Assembly (NCBI GenBank): GCA_023395515.1
Contig: JAEWZB010000095.1
Coordinates: 1-51,066 of the forward strand
DNA: 51,066 nt
From: Bacillota bacterium
GTDB taxonomy: Bacteria; Bacillota; Syntrophomonadia; Syntrophomonadales; Syntrophomonadaceae
Direction of reading: 5' to 3'
A model generated the notes under the pieces. That model was not told where the DNA came from. It saw only the letters and a program-made list of their open reading frames with translations, and searched no databases. The first letter of the stretch is position 1; each line of letters opens with the position of its first letter. Positions 16,679-25,692 of this stretch are shown here, in pieces. A program made the translations under genes and the position numbers.

Positions 16679-18409
16679 ATCTGCTCTTATATGTTCAGTT
16701 ACATCTATAATTCGGGCAGCTTTTTTCGAACTATCGTAAACAAACATAATAAACCCGGGTTTACTATATGAGTCTAAAGGGTTTAGGTCAAAATGAACTA
16801 AATTTACATACTTTTTTATTTCCCTAACCGTTTTCCCTTTTAAGTCATTAAGATGATGAGAAACAAATGCCTCATCTTTTAAAAGCAGGTTCAAGAGATT
16901 ATTAATATCTGCTAATGATTTGGTTTCTATAGTTACAGGCAGATTATAGGAGTGATTGTTTTTACAATAATCATATTTAAGGGTTTCGTTTATTTTTAAA
17001 GCATAACCGGGGAAATTATGATTTATGTATTGCTTTACGATACTATATTCTTTATCACGCTTGTGCCCGAAATAAAATAAATTTTGTTCCCGCCAATACT
17101 GCGCAAATGATGCAAAAAACCTAAATGCATTTCCGGAAAAAATTTCCTGGGTAATAAAATATAAGGTTTCCTCAATTATATGGGTATTAAAATAACGGTT
17201 AACTAATTTTTCAATATTAGTTAACTTTATTATTTCATCATAGCTAATCGAATTATTAGCTAAAACTTGGTAAGGTGGTTGATTTTGGTGTATATATCCA
17301 TATTGGTGGGCATAGTTCCTGATCGCCGAACCTTTTAATAGTTTAAGAAAGCCTAATTGCAGCATATCCGGGTTAAGCTTATATACATCATTAAAAGACT
17401 GCCCGAAATCAGCATAGGTTTCATAGGGTAAACCGGCGATAAGATCAAGATGAATATGAATATTACCAAGTTGAACTAGTGATCTCACCTTTTTCTCCAA
17501 TATACTCCAATTAGTTTTCCTGTTCACCGCTGCTAAAGCCGGTAAAAAAGTAGATTGAATGCCAATTTCAAAATCAAACATATTAGAAGGCATATCGGCC
17601 AGAAAACTGATAAATTCTTCTGAAATTAGTTCCGCTCCTATTTCAAAGTGAAACTTAGTATCAGTATTGTTATCTATAATGTACTGCATTATTTCTATAG
17701 CTCGGGGTTCATTACAGTTAAAAGTCCTATCCACAAACTTTACTTCCCTGACTTTATGGTCCATTAAATAACTTAGATCTTTCTTTACCCTCTCTAAAGA
17801 GAAAAAACGGACTCCTTTAATGGTGGAGGATAAACAATAGGCACAATTAAAAGGACACCCCCGTGATGATTCATAATAAATGGTTTTATTAGCGTAAGAG
17901 CTTAAGTTGTCTTGATAAGGGAAAGGAATCACATCTAAATCTATAATCAGGTTCCGGTCAGGATTAGTTTTAATTTGACCATTATCACGGTAGCTAATTC
18001 CTTTTAATCCAGCCAGGTCCCCTTTATAAAAAATAGCTTCTAAAAGTTCGGTAAAAGTCTCTTCCCCTTCCCCGGCCACAATAAAATCGACCGGATGGTT
18101 ATCTAAAAGGGCTACAGAATCGTAGGAGACCTCGGGGCCGCCTAATATTATGGGAATATGAGGATTGATAGTCTTGAAATCGTGGCAAAGCCGTAAGGTA
18201 GGCTCTATATTCCAGATATAGCAGGAAAAACATAAAACATCGGGCTTAGCCAGATAAAGGTCGGCCAAAATATCGTCTATAGGTTCATTAATGGTATATT
18301 CCCGAATTTCTATATCCCATAAATCATTTTGACTATAAGCTTTTAAATAAGCTAAAGACAGGGATGCATGGATAAATTTGGCATTTAATGCTGCTAAAAC
18401 AACTTTCAT
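16634..18409 (-). CDS. B12-binding radical SAM protein (DUF4080-like)
   Basis: This 591-residue protein has an N-terminal cobalamin-binding-like Rossmann domain (ALNAKFIHASLSLAYLK to about residue 125, with ILGGPEVSYD), then a radical SAM core with the [4Fe-4S] cysteines C185, C189 and C192 (GCPFNCAYC). The C-terminal 200 residues fit the DUF4080 extension of such proteins. The substrate is unknown; these enzymes often do methyl transfer or other C-C chemistry. It follows murB after 20 bases on the same strand and shares an operon with it. The last 45 bases overlap antisense with the GGDEF gene. Confidence 0.87.
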   Translation of the reverse strand: MKVVLAALNAKFIHASLSLAYLKAYSQNDLWDIEIREYTINEPIDDILADLYLAKPDVLCFSCYIWNIEPTLRLCHDFKTINPHIPIILGGPEVSYDSVALLDNHPVDFIVAGEGEETFTELLEAIFYKGDLAGLKGISYRDNGQIKTNPDRNLIIDLDVIPFPYQDNLSSYANKTIYYESSRGCPFNCAYCLSSTIKGVRFFSLERVKKDLSYLMDHKVREVKFVDRTFNCNEPRAIEIMQYIIDNNTDTKFHFEIGAELISEEFISFLADMPSNMFDFEIGIQSTFLPALAAVNRKTNWSILEKKVRSLVQLGNIHIHLDLIAGLPYETYADFGQSFNDVYKLNPDMLQLGFLKLLKGSAIRNYAHQYGYIHQNQPPYQVLANNSISYDEIIKLTNIEKLVNRYFNTHIIEETLYFITQEIFSGNAFRFFASFAQYWREQNLFYFGHKRDKEYSIVKQYINHNFPGYALKINETLKYDYCKNNHSYNLPVTIETKSLADINNLLNLLLKDEAFVSHHLNDLKGKTVREIKKYVNLVHFDLNPLDSYSKPGFIMFVYDSSKKAARIIDVTEHIRADLDTDSIASRILSPI

Positions 18410-18429
18410 AACACATATCCTTAATCTGG

Positions 18430-19329
18430 TTATTCTTCACCTATTATTTTTAATTCCGGTTCCAAGTTAATTCCATATTTTGCGGCGACCTGGGCTTGAA
18501 TGTAAGAAATTAAATCAAGTACATCCTGGGCCGTTGCATTACCGGTATTAATTATAAAACCTGCATGTTTGGCCGATACTTGCGCCCCGCCCATAGTAAA
18601 GCCTTTCAGTCCCAATTCTTCCAGCATAGGCCCCACATAGTGACCTACCGGCCTTTTAAAAGTGCTGCCGGCACTAGGATATTCCAAAGGCTGCTTTTCC
18701 CTGCGGCTCTGGGCAAATTTTTGCATTTTAGCTAAAATCTCATTTTTGTCTCCCGGCTGCAATCCTAATTCAGCTGTTAAAATATAATGACCATTAGTCT
18801 GAAAAATACTTTTACGGTAACTCATCTGCATTTCATCACCATTAAAGGTTTTTATCTCACCGGTGGGGCTAATAGCAGTTACCCGCATAAGTACCTCCTT
18901 CATCTCCCCATCATAAGCTCCGGCATTCATAAATACAGCTCCGCCTAAGCTGCCGGGAATTCCTTCGGCAAATTCCAGCCCGGTTAAACTATTAAAGGCT
19001 GCTTGTTTGGCTAAAACAGATAATCTAACTCCGGCTTCTGCTTCTATTACATTAGTGCGAACACTAACCTTATTGAGATTATTGCCTAGTTTTACCGCAA
19101 TACCACGTATCCCTTTATCCCGTACTAAAAGGTTGCTGCCCAAACCGAAAACTAATAAAGGTTGATTATTAGCTTTAGTCCAGCTTATAACCTCTTTAAC
19201 TTGCTGGGTATTATCCGGTTCAATTAACATATCTACCGGTCCGCCTATTTTAAAGCTGGTATGATTTTTCATCGGCTCATTTACCTTTATGCAGTCCGGG
19301 GGCAATATTTTTAAAAGATCGGAGTACAT
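18430..19329 (-). CDS. murB: UDP-N-acetylenolpyruvoylglucosamine reductase
   Basis: This 299-residue flavoenzyme reduces UDP-GlcNAc-enolpyruvate to UDP-MurNAc with NADPH in peptidoglycan synthesis. The FAD-binding stretch LVFGLGSNLLVRD (about 58-70), GIPGSLGGAVFMNAGAYDGE (about 124-143), YRKSIFQ and SAGSTFKRP with the proton-donating serine are present, and the C-terminal GFIINTGNATAQDV fits the B. subtilis-type enzyme. AAGGAGA is 7 bases before the ATG. It is the first gene of a two-gene unit with the radical SAM gene. Confidence 0.96.
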   Translation of the reverse strand: MYSDLLKILPPDCIKVNEPMKNHTSFKIGGPVDMLIEPDNTQQVKEVISWTKANNQPLLVFGLGSNLLVRDKGIRGIAVKLGNNLNKVSVRTNVIEAEAGVRLSVLAKQAAFNSLTGLEFAEGIPGSLGGAVFMNAGAYDGEMKEVLMRVTAISPTGEIKTFNGDEMQMSYRKSIFQTNGHYILTAELGLQPGDKNEILAKMQKFAQSRREKQPLEYPSAGSTFKRPVGHYVGPMLEELGLKGFTMGGAQVSAKHAGFIINTGNATAQDVLDLISYIQAQVAAKYGINLEPELKIIGEE

Positions 19330-19420
19330 AATAATCTCTCCTTACTTTCTTTTTGATGATAGTCTATTATGTCATATAAAGGTTTATTATTAGCAAAACT
19401 TGGCTTTGAGCCCTGATTAA

Positions 19421-19452
19421 AACTATTATACTTATCTTTTAGTATAATAGTT
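19421..19452. promoter_or_regulatory. 12-bp perfect inverted repeat between murB and glcD
   Basis: AACTATTATACT (19421-19432) and AGTATAATAGTT (19441-19452) are exact inverted copies separated by 8 bases. The place, between divergent genes, fits an operator for glcD or murB. It is AT-rich and lacks a typical terminator T-tail, and overlaps possible -10 boxes. Confidence 0.55.
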
Positions 19453-19547
19453 AGATTATACCTTACTATACTTTTTTATAAACCTGGAATTCTTCTATGC
19501 TATAATAGCTTTGTATTTAAAAGCTTACTTGATTAGGGAGTGAAAAG

Positions 19548-20948
19548 ATGGAGAAATCAGATATTAGAAAATCCCTAGTGGAAATTTTGGGTAAAGATAA
19601 AGTCTTAACCGAAGAGTTAGACTTAATGTACTATTCTTATGATAGCTCATTTTTAACTAAACTTAAGCCTAGTACCCCTACGGCAGTAGTTTTACCCAAA
19701 TCAACCGAAGATGTACAAAAAATAATGTTATATGCTTATAATAACGGAATTAATGTAATTCCCCGGGGGGCCGGAACCGGTGAAACCGGCGGATGTATAG
19801 CAGTTGAAGATGGAATAGTATTAGATTTATCCACCTTTGATGAAATTGTCGAGATTGATAATAAAAATATGCAAGTTATAGTGCGTCCCGGTATTATTCA
19901 TGCTGATCTGAACCGGGAATTAGCTAAACATAACCTTTTCTTCCCTCCTGATCCGGGCAGTAGTCAGATGTGCACCATAGGCGGCATGGTGGCTAATAAT
20001 GCCAGTGGACTTAGAGCGGTTAAATACGGGTGTACTGAACAATATATCTTAGGCTTGGAAGTTGTGATGCCTAATGGAGAGGTTATTGTTACCGGCGGCC
20101 TGAAATCTAAATCTATTAAAAATGTATCCGGATTAAATTTGACTAAATTATTTGTGGGTTCGGAAGGCATCTTAGGCATAGTAACCAGGATCAGATTAAG
20201 ATGTTGGCCTAAACCACGGGCCCGTGGCATAGCTATGGCCGTATTTGATAAGCTTGATGATGCCCCGGAAACCGTTTTAGAAGTTTACCAAGCCGGAATT
20301 TTGCCTTCCGGTATTGAAATATTAGACAGTTCCGCTATTGAAGCTGTAAATATGTTTAAACCCGAAATTAATCTGCCTAATGCTGAGGCTATCTTGCTTT
20401 TTGAAGTGGATGGCAATCCTCCCAGTGTGGAGTATGAAGGTCAAACTATAACTGAGGTAGCCTTAAAAAGAGCTAGAAGTGTAGAGTGGTCGACTGAACC
20501 GCAAAGAATGGCCCAGTTATGGGAAGGCCGCAGTGTAACTGCTACAGCCGCGGCTAGAGTCAGACCTGATGGCAGCCGGATTTTTGCCGGTGAAGATATT
20601 AGTGTCCCTTTAGCCAAAGTGGCCGATACCTTACGGGCCATAAGAAGCATCGCCGCTAAATACGGAATTAAGGTAGTTAACTATGGTCATATTGGGGACG
20701 GCAATGTGCATACCGCTCCGGTTATTAACCCGGAGATACCTGAAGAAGTTGCCCAAGTGGAAAAACTTGTGCATGAAATACATCTTTTAGCTATTGAAAT
20801 GGAAGGCTCTACTACCGGCGAACATGGGGTCGGTGCGGTCAGAAGGCAATATGCCCAGTTAGAACATGGACTAGCTTTAGACTATATGAAAAAGATTAAA
20901 AATGCTTTCGATGCAAAAGGGATAATGAATCCCGGTAAACTCATCTAA
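19548..20948 (+). CDS. glcD: FAD-linked glycolate/lactate oxidase subunit
   Basis: This 466-residue protein belongs to the FAD-linked oxidases of the GlcD/D-lactate dehydrogenase type. The PCMH-type FAD-binding domain covers about residues 40-215, with PRGAGTGETGGC near 75-86, GSSQMCTIGGMVANNASGLRAVKYG and GSEGILGIVTRI. The C-terminal domain ends with a family-typical GEHGVGAVRRQY and NPGKLI. Together with the next gene it would oxidise glycolate or lactate and pass electrons to quinone or an electron-transfer partner. The true substrate (glycolate, D- or L-lactate) cannot be told from sequence. A TATAAT box lies near 19501. Confidence 0.92.
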   Translation: MEKSDIRKSLVEILGKDKVLTEELDLMYYSYDSSFLTKLKPSTPTAVVLPKSTEDVQKIMLYAYNNGINVIPRGAGTGETGGCIAVEDGIVLDLSTFDEIVEIDNKNMQVIVRPGIIHADLNRELAKHNLFFPPDPGSSQMCTIGGMVANNASGLRAVKYGCTEQYILGLEVVMPNGEVIVTGGLKSKSIKNVSGLNLTKLFVGSEGILGIVTRIRLRCWPKPRARGIAMAVFDKLDDAPETVLEVYQAGILPSGIEILDSSAIEAVNMFKPEINLPNAEAILLFEVDGNPPSVEYEGQTITEVALKRARSVEWSTEPQRMAQLWEGRSVTATAAARVRPDGSRIFAGEDISVPLAKVADTLRAIRSIAAKYGIKVVNYGHIGDGNVHTAPVINPEIPEEVAQVEKLVHEIHLLAIEMEGSTTGEHGVGAVRRQYAQLEHGLALDYMKKIKNAFDAKGIMNPGKLI

Positions 20949-20969
20949 CCCTTTAAGGAGTTGTTTAAA

Positions 20970-22244
20970 ATGAAGTTCCATGAATTGCCCCCCGTCAAAG
21001 AGCAAATAATGAAATGTGTAAGATGCGGGAAATGCCGGAGTGTATGTCCGGTTTTTGCTGAAATACGCAATGAAACTGCTGCCCCCCGGGGCCACGTTTT
21101 TATGGTGCAAATGTTAAGGGATGGGGTTGTAGAACCTAGTGATGCCGTTAATGACAGATTAACCAGCTGTTTAATGTGCGAAACTTGCAGTGTTAACTGT
21201 CCTTCAGGAATTGATATTCATGAATTAAATGCGGCCGCCCGGTCTTATATATATGATAATAACCCTACTATAGGCAAAGAACTGGTATTTGACAGCTTAT
21301 GGACTAATCCGGCCTGGCTAAGAGCCTCGACTAAGCTTATATGGGGAGCACAAAAGACCGGCTTGCAAAAGTTGGCCCGCCATCTGGGTTTAATGAAAAT
21401 ATTACCGGGAGATTTAGGCAAAGCAGAAAAAATGTTAGATGGGCTTCCTTACCAAAGTGCCCGCTCTCAAATAAAAGAAATCAACCCGGCCCGGGGAGAA
21501 AAAAGGTTTACCGTGGGTTATTTTTTAGGCTGTGGAACTGATTTATTCCAACCCCAGGTAGCTTTAGCTACTATAGATGTTTTAACCAGAAATGGCTGTG
21601 AGGTAATTGTACCTGATAATGCCAAGTGCTGCGGCTTACCCCATATTGCTAACGGTAAAATGGATACAGCCCGAAAACTAGCGGCCCATAATATTAAAAT
21701 CTATAACTCTTTTAATTTTGATTATATTATTACTGATTGTGCTTCCTGTTCCTCGGCCCTATCGGCTAAGAATATGAATTTTCTGGTGGGAGGATTAAAA
21801 ATCGAAGACCAAGCCCAAGAATTTGCCGGTAAGGTTATAGATTTAACTAAATTTCTAATAGATATAATTGATATTAAATTACCCCCTAAAGATGTAACTC
21901 AAAAAATAAAAGTTACTTATCACGATCCCTGTCATTTAGCTAATGCTCAAGATATTAAAGAACAACCCCGGGAACTTTTAAGAAGAATTCCGGGAGTGGA
22001 ATATATAGAGATGCCTTTGGCTAATAGATGTTGTGGGGGTTCGGGAACCTATAGTGTAACTCACCATGATATGTCCATGAAAATACTGGATGTTAAAATG
22101 GATAGTGCCATGACTACCGGTGCTGATATACTAGCTACCTGTTGCCCCAGTTGTATGATGCAGCTTAAACATGGAGTTAATAAACATAACTGGAATGCTA
22201 AGGTTATGCATCCTATAGAACTGGTTAAAAGTAGTTATGAATAA
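20970..22244 (+). CDS. glcF: Iron-sulfur (CCG-domain) oxidase subunit
   Basis: This 424-residue protein has two [4Fe-4S] motifs near its N-terminus (CVRCGKCRSVCPV and CLMCETCSVNCPSG) and two CCG domains (NAKCCGLPHIANG and ANRCCGGSGTYSV). This is the GlcF/LldE-like arrangement that takes electrons from the flavoprotein subunit encoded 21 bases upstream. I chose the ATG at 20970: AAGGAG is 9 bases before it, whereas the TTG at 20961 abuts the RBS. Cytosolic face of the membrane, with no membrane segment of its own. Terminator at 22291-22314. Confidence 0.92.
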   Translation: MKFHELPPVKEQIMKCVRCGKCRSVCPVFAEIRNETAAPRGHVFMVQMLRDGVVEPSDAVNDRLTSCLMCETCSVNCPSGIDIHELNAAARSYIYDNNPTIGKELVFDSLWTNPAWLRASTKLIWGAQKTGLQKLARHLGLMKILPGDLGKAEKMLDGLPYQSARSQIKEINPARGEKRFTVGYFLGCGTDLFQPQVALATIDVLTRNGCEVIVPDNAKCCGLPHIANGKMDTARKLAAHNIKIYNSFNFDYIITDCASCSSALSAKNMNFLVGGLKIEDQAQEFAGKVIDLTKFLIDIIDIKLPPKDVTQKIKVTYHDPCHLANAQDIKEQPRELLRRIPGVEYIEMPLANRCCGGSGTYSVTHHDMSMKILDVKMDSAMTTGADILATCCPSCMMQLKHGVNKHNWNAKVMHPIELVKSSYE

Positions 22245-22290
22245 ATAGCTCTAAAACAAAAGTTGTTTAAATTTATCCCTAAGTAAAAGC

Positions 22291-22314
22291 CGGAACGGTT
22301 TCCCCACCGTTCCG
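22291..22314 (+). terminator. Terminator of the glcD-glcF operon
   Basis: CGGAACGGT (22291-22299) and ACCGTTCCG (22306-22314) form a 9-bp stem with a 6-base loop, followed by TTATTTAT. Confidence 0.9.
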
Positions 22315-22366
22315 TTATTTATACTACTAGTATAGTGGAATATATCTAGCAAAGCAGGTGATTAAC

Positions 22367-23092
22367 ATGAGTAACAGATTAACTAAACTTATGTTTAGAC
22401 AAGTAAGAAATGCCAATTTAAAATATAATTTAATTGAAAATGGGGATCAAGTAGCCGTAGGTATGTCCGGAGGAAAAGATAGCACTGTGTTGTTATTCTT
22501 CTTGCAGTTACTCCAAAAATACACTCCCCTTTTATTTGATATTTACCCAATATATATTGATTTAGGCTGGAATAATGAAATTGCCAGCTTACAAAATTTA
22601 TGTGCCGACTATGGCTACAGCTTACATGTAGAACCTACCAATATCGGCCAGGTAGTTTATGATATCAGACAGGAGAAAAATCCCTGTTCATTATGTGCCA
22701 ACCTGCGCCGGGGGGCCCTTAACAATACGGCTAAAAAGCTAGGTTGTAATAAAGTAGCCCTGGGACATCATTTAGATGATGTGGTTAATACCATGTTCCT
22801 GTCCATGCTTTACGAAAACCGCTATAACATTTTTAAGCCCAAAACTTATCTGGACCGGGTTGATATCACTTTAGTCCGTCCTCTGATTTATGTAGAAGAA
22901 AAAAATATTATTAAGCTGGCTGACTACTTAGATATTAAGGCCGTGGAAAACCGTTGCCCGGCTGATGGCTTAACCAAACGAAGTGAAGTGGCAGATTTAG
23001 TCAGTCTCTTAGAAACCCAACACCCGGGGGCTAAAAAGAAAATTTTAGCTAGTATTGAAAATATTAATCCCCAAAGTTTTTGGACAAATTAA
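22367..23092 (+). CDS. TtcA-like tRNA 2-thiolation protein
   Basis: This 241-residue protein carries the PP-loop SGGKDSTVLLFF near residues 31-42 and a CSLCANLRRG motif, with more cysteines at LGCNK and NRCPADG. TtcA thiolates cytidine 32 in tRNA with ATP and a [4Fe-4S] cluster, and this resembles it. It is a little short compared with E. coli TtcA (about 311), so another TtcA/TtuA-family member is possible. The ATG at 22367 has GCAGGTG 6-7 bases upstream; the GTG at 22358 lies inside that RBS. Confidence 0.85.
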   Translation: MSNRLTKLMFRQVRNANLKYNLIENGDQVAVGMSGGKDSTVLLFFLQLLQKYTPLLFDIYPIYIDLGWNNEIASLQNLCADYGYSLHVEPTNIGQVVYDIRQEKNPCSLCANLRRGALNNTAKKLGCNKVALGHHLDDVVNTMFLSMLYENRYNIFKPKTYLDRVDITLVRPLIYVEEKNIIKLADYLDIKAVENRCPADGLTKRSEVADLVSLLETQHPGAKKKILASIENINPQSFWTN

Positions 23093-23095
23093 ACT

Positions 23096-23132
23096 CGAAC
23101 GTCTGTTTTTACCTCAATTCTTATGGTATAAT
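23096..23132 (+). promoter_or_regulatory. LexA box and promoter of lexA
   Basis: CGAACGTCTGTTTT at 23096-23109 fits the Gram-positive LexA box (CGAAC-N4-GTTCG type) with its first half perfect and second half GTTTT. It abuts a TATAAT at 23127-23132. The box covers the -35 region, so LexA should repress its own gene. Confidence 0.75.
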
Positions 23133-23160
23133 TTACAAAAATCACCGGAGGTAATTGCCA

Positions 23161-23772
23161 ATGAGTTCAGGGATTAGTGATAGACAGCAGCTTATTTTAG
23201 ATTATATAAAAAACCAAATTAAGAATACCGGATACCCTCCTTCAGTCAGAGAAATAGGTCAAGCCGTAGGTTTAAAGTCCAGTTCCACTGTGCACAGCCA
23301 TTTGCTCCAACTAGAGGAAAAAGGATTATTAAAGCGTGATCCGGCTAAAACCAGAGCTATTATACCTATTGAGCCTGAATCATCAGATTTGATCACCGAA
23401 TCATTAAACTTGCCGGTAGTTGGCAGTGTGGCAGCCGGTTCTCCTATCCTGGCTGAGGAAAATATTGAAGAATACCTGCCGGTTCCAGTTAATTTTGTAG
23501 GCAGCGGCAGTCACTTTATTCTGAAGGTTAAGGGAGAAAGTATGATTGAAGCCGGCATTATGGATGGAGACTATTTGATTGTGCGCCAACAATCCAGTGC
23601 TTCCAATGGCGAAATAATTGTAGCTATAGTTGAAGATGAAGCAACGGTTAAACGTTTTTATAAAAAAGAAGGCTACATAGAACTAAGACCGGAAAATAGC
23701 TCTATGCAGCCTATGGTTTTCAACGATGTTCAAATAGCCGGAAAGGTATCAGGTTTATTACGCAGATTTTAA
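23161..23772 (+). CDS. lexA: LexA repressor
   Basis: This 203-residue protein is the SOS repressor. The winged-helix N-terminus (SDRQQLILDYIKNQI; PPSVREIGQAVGLKSSSTVHSHL) binds the SOS box. Autocleavage should occur at A92-G93, with catalytic S127 (GESM) and K164 (TVKR). Length fits B. subtilis DinR. The start is ATG at 23161, with GGAGG 9 bases upstream; TTG at 23155 is only 3 bases from it. A LexA box at 23096 indicates self-regulation. It is convergent with glnA through a hairpin that overlaps the glnA stop. Confidence 0.97.
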   Translation: MSSGISDRQQLILDYIKNQIKNTGYPPSVREIGQAVGLKSSSTVHSHLLQLEEKGLLKRDPAKTRAIIPIEPESSDLITESLNLPVVGSVAAGSPILAEENIEEYLPVPVNFVGSGSHFILKVKGESMIEAGIMDGDYLIVRQQSSASNGEIIVAIVEDEATVKRFYKKEGYIELRPENSSMQPMVFNDVQIAGKVSGLLRRF

Positions 23773-23773
23773 A

Positions 23774-23799
23774 TTAGGAGCACTATATGGTGCTCCTAA
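23774..23799. terminator. Shared terminator between lexA and glnA
   Basis: TTAGGAGCAC and GTGCTCCTAA pair around a 6-base loop just after the lexA stop. The 3' arm includes the glnA stop codon, so the same hairpin serves both convergent genes. Confidence 0.85.
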
Positions 23800-25124
23800 A
23801 ACTTTTCTAAATACTCATTTATTTCCCAATCATAAACCCGGGAGCTATAACTCTCCCATTCCTTCATTTTAGCTAATACAAATCTAGAGTAAATATGCTC
23901 GCCCAGAGCGTCTTGGATTAATTCATCCTTTCTTAGCTCCTGGATAGCTTCATATAGATTTTCTGGTAAAGATTCGATTCCTTGAATTTGGCGGGCAGCT
24001 AAATCCATCTCGTATATATTTTGTTCCACTGCCGCAGGCGGCTCTAGCTGCTTCTGTATTCCTTCCAAACCCGCCTTAAGAATTACGGCCAAACCTAAAT
24101 AAGGATTACAGGTCGGGTCGGGATTTCTTAACTCCACCCGGGTTCCGATTCCTCGGCGGGCCGGTATGCGGATTAAAGGACTTCTGTTTCTATATGACCA
24201 AGCTATATAAACTGGAGCTTCATAGCCGGGTACTAATCTTTTGTAAGAATTAACCGTGGGACTAGTTATGGCTGAAATAGCTTTAGCATGCTTAATAACC
24301 CCGGCAATAAAATGTCGGCAAATATCACTTAGGCCATCTTCTTTGGTACTGTCATAAAATACGTTTTCTCCATCTTTAAATAAAGAAATATGTAAATGCA
24401 TTCCTGATCCGGCAATACCATAAATAGGTTTAGGCATAAAAGTAGCATGAAGTCCATGATGTTGAGCTACAGTTCTGACCACAATTCTAAAAGTCACAAT
24501 ATTATCTGCGGTAGGCAAAGCTTCATTGTACTTAAAATCTATCTCATGCTGCCCCGGTGCTGCCTCATGGTGAGATGCTTCAATCTCAAAGCCTATGCTT
24601 TGCAAAGTCTCCACCATATCCCGGCGGGCTTCTTCTCCTTTATCAACCGGCGGCAAATCAAAATAACTGGCCTTATCATTAGTATTTAGGGTAGGCTGAC
24701 CGTTTTCATCTAAGTGGAACATGAAAAATTCAGGTTCGGGGCCTACAAACATAGAATATCCTAGAGCTTCAGCTTCCTTTAACACTTTTTTTAAAGCAAA
24801 ACGGGGTGAGCCGGTAAATGGTTCATTATTGGAATCAAAAATATCGCATATTAATCTAGCCGTTTGACCCGTAGAGTTAGTGCTGTCCCAAGGCAGTATC
24901 AAAAAGGAAGTATAATCCGGTCTTAAATACATGTCCGATTCCTCGATACGGACAAAGCCTTCAATAGAAGAACCGTCAAACATTAATTCTCCATCTAAAG
25001 CCTTTTCTAATTGATCTACGGTTATAGATATACTTTTCATAACTCCTAAAATATCCGTGAACTGGAGTCTTATAAATTTAACATTATTCTCACTGGCCGA
25101 TTTTAAAATTTCTTCTTTGGTCAC
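23796..25124 (-). CDS. glnA: Glutamine synthetase, type I
   Basis: This 442-residue enzyme makes glutamine from glutamate, ammonia and ATP. Features seen are FDGSSIEGFVRIEESDM (about 49-65), GPEPEFFMF, the glutamate and ATP loop region SHHEAAPGQHEIDFKYNEAL, GIAGSGMHLHISL, NSYKRLVPGYEAP, NRSPLIRIP and RIELRNPDPTCNPYL-like RVELRNPDPTCNPYL. The length fits the GSI-alpha type that is not adenylylated. The start is GTG, 10 bases after GGAGG. B. subtilis has glnR beside glnA; no glnR is here. Nitrogen control must come from elsewhere. Confidence 0.97.
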   Translation of the reverse strand: MTKEEILKSASENNVKFIRLQFTDILGVMKSISITVDQLEKALDGELMFDGSSIEGFVRIEESDMYLRPDYTSFLILPWDSTNSTGQTARLICDIFDSNNEPFTGSPRFALKKVLKEAEALGYSMFVGPEPEFFMFHLDENGQPTLNTNDKASYFDLPPVDKGEEARRDMVETLQSIGFEIEASHHEAAPGQHEIDFKYNEALPTADNIVTFRIVVRTVAQHHGLHATFMPKPIYGIAGSGMHLHISLFKDGENVFYDSTKEDGLSDICRHFIAGVIKHAKAISAITSPTVNSYKRLVPGYEAPVYIAWSYRNRSPLIRIPARRGIGTRVELRNPDPTCNPYLGLAVILKAGLEGIQKQLEPPAAVEQNIYEMDLAARQIQGIESLPENLYEAIQELRKDELIQDALGEHIYSRFVLAKMKEWESYSSRVYDWEINEYLEKF

Positions 25125-25193
25125 TTGGTTTATCCCTCCAGCAATTGCTTTTCTAACTAAATAAGGTTAGCACATTTTATAAATCCTTTCAAT

Positions 25194-25679
25194 TTAAAAG
25201 ACGCGAATAAGAAACCAAATAGCCATAGTTAAGGCAATAGCTAATTCAAAAAATATGCCGGAAATAAGACCTACTACAGCCCCTAAGCCGGCTTGCACAG
25301 ATTTATTAACGTCTTTTAAGTAAAGGTATTCTCCGATAAATGCACCTACCCACGGGCCGATAAAAATGCCTAAAGGCGGAAAAATAAATAGCCCGATAAA
25401 AGTTCCCAGTAAGGCCCCCCATATTCCGTATTTACTGGAACCAAAATGTTTAGCTCCTAAGGTAGCAGCTAAATAATTTAAAAACATAGATAATATAGTT
25501 AGTCCCCCAAATAAAACGATTAATTTAGGAGTAATTAAGTTAAAATTCTCATACCAGCCATAAGCACAAATAGAAATAAATATTAAAGGAACCCCGGGCA
25601 AGAGCGGAACCACCGTGCCCATAATACCTATTACAATTAAAACTATTACTCCCACTAAAACTAGAGTATCAACTCCCAA
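25194..25679 (-). CDS. DUF456 membrane protein
   Basis: This roughly 161-residue protein is almost wholly hydrophobic, with about five membrane segments and the glycine-rich repeats of the DUF456 family (VPLLPGVPLIFIS; GALLGTFIGLFIFPPLGIFIGPWVGAFIGEYL). I chose TTG at 25679, since GGGGG lies 8 bases before it; the longer frame starting at 25721 overlaps the upstream gene without an RBS. It follows ynbB after 13 bases. Function unknown. Confidence 0.78.
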   Translation of the reverse strand: MGVDTLVLVGVIVLIVIGIMGTVVPLLPGVPLIFISICAYGWYENFNLITPKLIVLFGGLTILSMFLNYLAATLGAKHFGSSKYGIWGALLGTFIGLFIFPPLGIFIGPWVGAFIGEYLYLKDVNKSVQAGLGAVVGLISGIFFELAIALTMAIWFLIRVF

Positions 25680-25692
25680 TATAATTACCCCC

